Below, piece after piece: positions 11,001 through 13,602 of a DNA stretch of 13,602 nt. How positions within the stretch are numbered: position 1 is the first letter of the stretch; each line of letters opens with the position of its first letter. Made by a program: the position numbers and the translations under genes. The stretch lies in assembly GCA_041688615.1 (NCBI GenBank), contig JBDNHU010000425.1:1-13602 (forward strand), in the 5' to 3' direction. The DNA comes from M30B19 sp041688615. Its GTDB lineage: Bacteria; Planctomycetota; Planctomycetia; Pirellulales; Pirellulaceae. The notes beneath the pieces were generated by a model, which ran no database searches, was not told the DNA's origin, and saw nothing but the letters and a program-made list of their open reading frames with translations.

Positions 11001-12379
11001 CGGGTCCTGCCATCAACTTGACGGCAAATTTATTCAACGATGGTGTTGTTAATTTCGATTTGGATCAAGCTACCAATCGCTGCATCATTGACTTGCGATT
11101 CCCAATCCTGGGGAAAGCCCAGACGCTATCCATGCCAAAACTAAAATTGATCTCAGAATCTTTTGAAACCGTGCTGGCGGATTCCGCTTCGTTGCGGGAG
11201 CGATATTCCCTACCAGCAACATCTTTGATCCAAGACGATTTACAAGCATGGTCAAATATTGATTGGTTACCCGAGGGTACCGATTTGTGGCAGGCTACCG
11301 CACCGCCGACCGAACCGTTCACCTTGGTGTCGAAACTTCCCTCGGTTGATGCCTCCAAACCATCGATCCTGCTAAATCAAGTTCGGATTCGTTCGATCGA
11401 TAACCGTAAGGAAGTCACTCACATTTTAGGTTTGCAGCAATTGTTGCTAGAGACCAATGGAAACCAAGTGGTTGACTTGATCTATTCGCAAAAAATTGCC
11501 GTGCAGCAAGTTTGGTGTGATGAAAGTTTGGCGTCGGTTGAGTCCGTCTCGGCAGGCGTCAATAAAATTGTAAAAATCGCGATTGACCCTGCAAATCGCT
11601 TCTGTTTGATTTCCCTGCGAATCGAAATCATTTCTCCGAAAGAAGAAACTGACCTACAACTACCCCACTTAGAAGGTGCAAACGCAACCGAATGTTTCCT
11701 TGGACTGCCGCCAGCGATGATCGGCCAGATAACTGGAAACCAAGATGCGGTTAAATCGCATCTTCAGGTTGCCAATGCGTATAAACTGCAAAAAAACGAC
11801 GCCCTTAAGAAGTGGATCCTAGCCGGTAGCATGGGTGATACCAATCTAAGTGTTGATCCGCCTGATCAAGCGGGTTTGTTTCAAACGCTAGAAGAACTTC
11901 CGTTGCAACGCATCAACCATTTCAGCCGTTGGTTTCGCGACCGCCAAGCCGCAGAAGGCTTAACTGCCTCCGCTATGAAATCAGACGATGTCTATGAATT
12001 CTTGCAGCAAGCTCAAGACAACACTCTAAGTACGGTGATCAACCCATTAGGCCCATCCCATTGGGTCCGCAACCAAACCTCCAACCTTACAGAAATTCTC
12101 GCTGCGAACCATAGTCCGTCGGAAACGACCTCCAGGGGTTTCTTCGTATACTTCGTTTATCTCATTGTTACACTTGGCCTGGTTCTATCGTTAAAAGTAT
12201 TGGCCACGAGTCGAACGTTGCTAGATGGTGCTTACTTGATTTGCGTGCCCATGCTATTAGTGTCCGGTTACTTTTGCGACGCCCCGATATCGATCTTGTT
12301 GCTTCTGCTGACCCTCCTGATCGGAGCAATTTACAAACGATTTGGACAAATATTTTCCAATCGATTGCCACTTGCCTGA
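5060..12379 (+). CDS. Giant exported membrane protein, 2,439 residues, apparent tandem fusion of two related units (hypothetical)
   Basis: Function unknown. Residues 1-99 are polar and Pro-rich. A signal or anchor segment follows at about 100-122 (MRLTISIFLGLLLQSLG). Unit A has a signature LYVP at 164-167, a long beta-rich exported region with VDG motifs at 459-461 and 1045-1047, and membrane segments at about 1190-1209, 1234-1252 and 1256-1274. A basic cytoplasmic stretch then leads to a fourth, signal-peptide-like segment at 1305-1320 (KTGLLAMALASQLAVG). Unit B begins with VVIPVDKD at 1348-1355 and has an IRVNG motif at 1436-1440. It is again beta-rich and ends with membrane segments at about 2361-2381, 2388-2405 and 2409-2425. 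The length is twice that of the upstream gene. The start is uncertain: GTG at 5060 is the only start codon between the upstream stop and the first in-frame ATG that I favour, but ATG at 5327 (M90) or 5357 (M100) would give an ordinary signal peptide. No catalytic motif was found. Likely co-transcribed with the upstream gene. Confidence 0.88.
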   Translation: MAAINDHKLDWLEKSALTQRRLKAISCDQQNLKNRRPESIPPGNPVFISPDTLADAPTTSPTINAPCTKGLNPDCTIRSRQRFQTSHRLMANVKFTSLGMRLTISIFLGLLLQSLGPHAALSTCLNFISRPATQDSASQVSNAGSSDDVELATDAAKPLTLRKLYVPADALTQFMKDRPTFLPLSTNRFNAIIDSLQRKAPITTSIVPIKHWLTLSNQGRVQGFSVFEVRDAEKQLDSRKTGWVSLDLWQLPGTFYKLSPSLLTDGDFLSLGRLQVSSERIYPSVTQTGQLGIDREKIDRYILIQFDLQLLTPTQANSYEGTARDSINLPANVETLSFVRVPAEFSVAQSQHLTQFSIADLPGLEVPSQPQSWHQLCSDNGTIPIALAFSKKGSVSPSSESLAETENSQPGTYVERLNVSIAGNLINYKSEFDLTFPTNRPSQLICTAPFALDISACLVDGKSVPFSIIRSHSTPQQVAIKSLELKTKSTISIVSKQTISDSNRVNLHRPSIQGHHWIGGNVQVSIETPWTVSDYELVNCQVESAQAFGVNRNLKIQFGTPTSSATLILSGQDKPVVDSSYARLNFERDALQVQQWLSLDLEYQDSNTLEFPIDDDWIVDQIGQAKDLPTLPALSSEIGNTEISQLAWYVTNNENQRMLVVTIPEFAIGRTLLLRAQAHRSIQTGKLDFSNGLIFTWPKTQTPKLLLALRSQSPIVVSPVNDTQLLKVTDAEAKIQFPIFNKSIDSEAHLIARPGQSLSVVVEDEERTGYSAEAYIANQLLSNGLLSQTHRLLVQPEGSTVNAVNLLSLSSDLGSSQWAVFDSEGQLLPFEKVLSSGDPIGSKPGEGNSADFAWKRWTLKLKQPTSSSFSILIRRTLPIQKSGTLPFFRLPDASTFRGWIDNHSSCLATFWVTDLDSKTFLDTNAGNAKFIQQSRSWAKLMQQLGDDRFAEFQFALSNNGPGNQSSERLTTGTFCDYQAKTERLVYKVVEEADEISQQFVTDVQVFHHFGIKEVGTRCLITLFSKLDSEFEILMPQQSSAKSLRVDGLILPFLVDKQKLKFRLSRNGQQTIELFYVSNIQHLGVISQSNDLAIAFHSPPLRISTYLDLPLGFLPKSTTPGTLDWTQLSQSLLSPLICRPSAGQRIGNWRLQNGSIGSLDIAQSNRWKWDANHPVTKLLVVNSQAINVWHWFSFLTSFALIVLTQFLLLARRHHVTQHNHTPSETIHRFTLNRSLSIILLGLMLAVASLFYWSLTEIISSIALGIILGGMACRFFLTTDSITNAYESNASNILSRLKYWSKPGQGKTGLLAMALASQLAVGQSNLVAAFQEETRPTPTVNELDAGVQPVVIPVDKDQKPNSSVVYLNQQVYDMLTAVTQQKSLENDLQLLRSRYLLEFDPQLQRLRSLVCNVECRINATKVYQFPFSINAASQLRQIRVNGVPTIFQRQDQIVNLQLEASANTKISLSYDLQSLGTSLQYTCFPTLENSLAIEGIPSSWFASVRNMNDPSYQISPEPNGDFRIDRAKQVQVNLYPKDQPPALPTLETWLAIDPASIECETRLFLGDSGTNVNSIQLEVDPRLSLSNRQTVSPLTWSVTPITSEGFAKRFNISIDDSHPAGKAIILQWDFNSASFGEMTPPFIHIIEPKFRYKRWLVASVDEKIVYQLRTLPAAKFRRGSSVDLRSSQRKFLDQGTSTNPLLLSDPLVSNAGTSESRRVLSPDYVYELIGLENADFQYQAIADITPQPLQSSVVLDQSLLVDPDKIQLQINGTIDVGIGQISQIRFSVPADFSLQQLVALQKGQNKVAWTQKGPNIADAELICFLKSPLTGKVDFELSGTCQSPIIESRELPSVYPKYFTATNNTIRVYTSPDMILNAINSELASQGTDVTNSQVIPGYSLGAVLQFEPRPDQPMPTFNLTTAPKQNRFLGSALYRLEDSDSKSFLNLRLDLSDSQKTFDRFQLEKTDSLGLPEVKVISTQDSGPAINLTANLFNDGVVNFDLDQATNRCIIDLRFPILGKAQTLSMPKLKLISESFETVLADSASLRERYSLPATSLIQDDLQAWSNIDWLPEGTDLWQATAPPTEPFTLVSKLPSVDASKPSILLNQVRIRSIDNRKEVTHILGLQQLLLETNGNQVVDLIYSQKIAVQQVWCDESLASVESVSAGVNKIVKIAIDPANRFCLISLRIEIISPKEETDLQLPHLEGANATECFLGLPPAMIGQITGNQDAVKSHLQVANAYKLQKNDALKKWILAGSMGDTNLSVDPPDQAGLFQTLEELPLQRINHFSRWFRDRQAAEGLTASAMKSDDVYEFLQQAQDNTLSTVINPLGPSHWVRNQTSNLTEILAANHSPSETTSRGFFVYFVYLIVTLGLVLSLKVLATSRTLLDGAYLICVPMLLVSGYFCDAPISILLLLLTLLIGAIYKRFGQIFSNRLPLA

Positions 12380-12507
12380 CCCATGCGTGTTCATTTGCTG
12401 GGCCATTTTAGCGTGCTGACAAGGGAAGTCGTAAACACCCGGCGGCGGATGTCTTCATGATCACGGAGCCAGCAAAACTTCTGGCCCGGTACCCGTCAAG
12501 AAAATGG

Positions 12508-12545
12508 AAAACCCCGCATGGATTGGATCCATCGGGGTTGTTTTT
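12508..12545. terminator. Rho-independent terminator, probably bidirectional, between convergent genes
   Basis: The outer stem AACCCCG (12510-12516) pairs with CGGGGTT (12533-12539). The inner stem ATGGA (12518-12522) pairs with TCCAT (12528-12532). The loop is five bases, and the single C at 12517 is bulged. The + strand is followed by GTTTTT. On the other side the run AAAATGGAAAA (12501-12511) gives a T-rich tract on the - strand. The hairpin lies about 130 bases after the giant gene's stop and about 50 bases after the stop of the opposing cytochrome-like gene, so it can serve both. Confidence 0.85.
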
Positions 12546-12595
12546 ACAACAGGGAACGTTGCACTTTGGCGAACTGTTTACTTAGGGGACCGGTC

Positions 12596-12988
12596 CTAGT
12601 TAGGTTTTGTGCCGGGCAGTTTTCCATCTTTGATCAAATCCGACCACTTGGCACCGGACTCATCTTTACCGTCTTCAATCACCTTCTTCATTGATTTGGT
12701 GATGGCAGGAAGAACGGTTTCTTCCATATACTTTTTCTTCTCGTCCTTATCGGAAAACGCTTTCAGTTTTTCCGAAAAATTTTCCGCCTCGACACTTTTA
12801 TGGATGGCTATGCCGAATTCATTGCGAACATCCTTTTTCTGCTTCTTCACATGACACGCCTCGCATGCCACTTTCAACGAAGAATATTCTTTCTCGAACA
12901 TCTTCTTGAATTCGGAATGGGCTTTGACTGACGTCGGCGCAAGCATCACGCAACCCAACACCAACAATGAAATGAACAATCGAACCAT
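12596..12988 (-). CDS. Small exported c-type cytochrome-like protein, 130 residues, one haem-binding motif
   Basis: The protein begins with a signal peptide (MVRLFISLLVLGCVMLAP), with likely cleavage at about A23 (VKA|HS). C13 sits in a lipobox-like VLGC, but it is very near the N-terminus, so lipidation is less likely. One CEACH motif at residues 42-46 is the classical covalent haem c attachment site. It is followed by a Lys/Glu-rich, probably helical segment (NEFGIAIHKSV, then KAFSDKDEKKKYMEE) and a terminal SDLIKDGKLPG. From memory, planctomycetes carry many short exported proteins of this plan, with CxxCHV, a basic run, an RN(x)(F/Y)G motif and a GKLP ending. The distal ligand is uncertain; M88, M100 and H63 are candidates. 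Its role is presumably electron transfer or haem binding outside the cytoplasmic membrane, but the partner is unknown. The start is supported by GGAG ten bases upstream of the ATG. Confidence 0.85.
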   Translation of the reverse strand: MVRLFISLLVLGCVMLAPTSVKAHSEFKKMFEKEYSSLKVACEACHVKKQKKDVRNEFGIAIHKSVEAENFSEKLKAFSDKDEKKKYMEETVLPAITKSMKKVIEDGKDESGAKWSDLIKDGKLPGTKPN

Positions 12989-12998
12989 AACTCATCTA

Positions 12999-13002
12999 CT
13001 CC
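12999..13002 (-). promoter_or_regulatory. Ribosome binding site of the cytochrome-like gene
   Basis: Read on the - strand this is GGAG, separated from the ATG at 12986-12988 by ten bases. The spacing is slightly long but acceptable, and the site supports the annotated start. Confidence 0.5.
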
Positions 13003-13110
13003 GTACGTTATCTACTGCGATTCTCGAAGTGCACTTGGTGTCTAACTGACTGTGTGAACTACCACCACAGTAACAGCCACCCTAGAGGAAAATACACGAC
13101 GGTGAAAAAA

Positions 13111-13134
13111 GACTTTGCCAAAGACTTTGGCAAA
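13111..13134. repeat. Perfect inverted repeat with an overlapping direct repeat
   Basis: TTTGCCAAAG (13114-13123) and CTTTGGCAAA (13125-13134) are perfect 10-base arms around a single A at 13124. The same segment contains the direct repeat GACTTTG at 13111-13117 and 13123-13129. On the - strand the palindrome is followed three bases later by TTTTTT (complement of 13105-13110). It may therefore terminate the upstream zinc-ribbon transcript, folding as an 8-base stem with a 5-base loop. Alternatively it could be an operator for the cytochrome-like gene, whose start is about 120 bases downstream. The near absence of a spacer suits a dimeric protein site, while the T-tract suits a terminator. Confidence 0.65.
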
Positions 13135-13219
13135 AACAATTCATTCACTCACACGTATTGATAGTCGCCTATCAGACATTACCTTGTGCAGGAAACTTCC
13201 GCTTCTATTTTAAGCATTA

Positions 13220-13252
13220 TTAAATGGTTTTCAACTTTAACAGACCATTTAA
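13220..13252. repeat. A/T-rich hairpin just after the zinc-ribbon gene
   Basis: TTAAATGGT (13220-13228) and ACCATTTAA (13244-13252) form a 9-base stem with a 15-base loop; a T-G and a T-A pair could extend it inward. It lies about 22 bases beyond the stop of the - strand zinc-ribbon gene. There is no clean T-tract after it on that strand, so it may stabilise the 3' end rather than terminate. Confidence 0.4.
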
Positions 13253-13273
13253 CCCATACTTACTGGCTAAAAA

Positions 13274-13525
13274 CTACGTTCGCAGCGGGCTGAGTCTTCG
13301 CTTTGCAGCACTATCACTGGTCGAATTTGAACTAGATAGGTTCAACAACGTCGAAATTCTTGCATTTAGATCGGCAGTGCCTTGTGAGTCTGCATCACCG
13401 GTCGAACGAAACGACTTGTAGCAATGCCCACAGGATAGAACCTGACCGAACAGAGAGAGATCTACGTGCAAATGACGAGCACAGGAAGGACATTGATCCG
13501 AGTAGTAGCGATTGCTGGTAAACAT
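13274..13525 (-). CDS. Small zinc-ribbon protein, 83 residues (hypothetical)
   Basis: The N-terminal half carries a four-cysteine zinc ribbon: C12-P-S-C15 and C32-G-H-C35, with sixteen residues between the pairs and the pattern HLHVDLSLFGQVLSC before the second pair. The pattern C..C, a short strand, G, then C..C, an aromatic and F is common in planctomycete proteins, usually as the N-terminal domain of something larger. Here it stands alone. Residues 41-83 are Ser/Asn/Thr-rich with a basic end (KRRLSPLRT) and look disordered. There is no signal peptide, so it is probably cytoplasmic; a role in nucleic acid or protein binding is possible but not shown. The ATG at 13523-13525 is chosen over a TTG at 13552 because AGAGGT lies five bases before it. 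Confidence 0.75.
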   Translation of the reverse strand: MFTSNRYYSDQCPSCARHLHVDLSLFGQVLSCGHCYKSFRSTGDADSQGTADLNARISTLLNLSSSNSTSDSAAKRRLSPLRT

Positions 13526-13530
13526 TTTGT

Positions 13531-13536
13531 ACCTCT
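13531..13536 (-). promoter_or_regulatory. Ribosome binding site that sets the zinc-ribbon gene start
   Basis: On the - strand this reads AGAGGT, five bases before the ATG at 13525. It is the best-placed Shine-Dalgarno site in the window and argues for the 83-residue product over the 92-residue one that would start at the TTG at 13552. Confidence 0.65.
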
Positions 13537-13549
13537 GGTGTTGAAGAGC

Positions 13550-13569
13550 CAAGAGACAACGTTCTCTTG
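13550..13569. repeat. Inverted repeat upstream of the zinc-ribbon gene
   Basis: CAAGAGA (13550-13556) and TCTCTTG (13563-13569) are perfect 7-base arms around six bases. The repeat lies 25-44 bases upstream of the chosen start on the - strand. It could be an operator or a 5' leader hairpin near the ribosome binding site. No promoter boxes were identified in the short sequence remaining to the window edge. Confidence 0.35.
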
Positions 13570-13602
13570 ATCATAAGCATTAAGGAGCCATTAGCAACCC
13601 CA

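Noticed and set aside
12609..12854. Open frame on the + strand opposite the cytochrome-like gene
   Set aside because: It is antisense to a gene with a signal peptide, a CxxCH motif and a ribosome binding site. Its Ser/Phe-rich content is the complement of Lys/Glu codons.
12950..12955. Lipobox-like VLGC in the cytochrome-like protein, suggesting a lipoprotein
   Set aside because: The Cys is at position 13, inside the hydrophobic core, with only a nine-residue hydrophobic run before it. A signal peptidase I site at VKA|HS fits better.
13224..13421. Small + strand ORF starting in the hairpin after the zinc-ribbon gene
   Set aside because: It overlaps the zinc-ribbon gene in antisense, has no ribosome binding site and matches no family.
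13395..13580. Alternative - strand frame overlapping the zinc-ribbon gene
   Set aside because: The other frame contains the paired CxxC motifs and a well-placed AGAGGT site; this one has neither.

Overview
The window looks like chromosomal DNA of a planctomycete, probably of the Pirellulaceae/Rhodopirellula type. This rests on three things: giant signal-peptide-bearing envelope proteins with no familiar catalytic domain, a small exported protein with one haem-type CxxCH motif followed by a Lys/Glu-rich tail, and sparse use of Shine-Dalgarno sites with roughly balanced base composition (judged by eye). I saw no insertion sequence, tRNA, rRNA, CRISPR array or phage gene.

Layout on the + strand: the window opens inside an inositol-monophosphatase-family gene (2-850, 5' end missing). 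A gap of about 500 bases follows, holding at most a doubtful small ORF. Next come two very large genes in tandem. The first (1371-5024; open back to 1287) encodes about 1,217 residues: a signal peptide, a long beta-rich exported region and three C-terminal membrane segments. The second (5060-12379) starts 35 bases later and encodes 2,439 residues, almost exactly twice as long. It reads as two copies of the same plan joined end to end: exported region, three membrane segments, an internal signal-peptide-like segment, a second exported region and three more membrane segments. The pair is probably one transcription unit encoding three related ectodomains. I recognise no named family or function for them.

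On the - strand, facing the giant genes, are a small exported cytochrome-c-like protein (12596-12988) and an 83-residue zinc-ribbon protein (13274-13525). A strong hairpin with A-tracts before it and T-tracts after it (12508-12545) sits between the convergent gene ends and probably terminates transcription both ways. The spacer between the two small genes contains a nearly continuous 21-base palindrome that also includes a direct repeat, and a second, A/T-rich hairpin lies just after the zinc-ribbon stop.

The most interesting item is the giant-protein pair. It is a candidate undescribed envelope module made of three copies of one architecture spread over two genes, with a gene fusion visible from the internal membrane and signal segments. 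The functional link to the phosphatase upstream and the cytochrome downstream is unknown.
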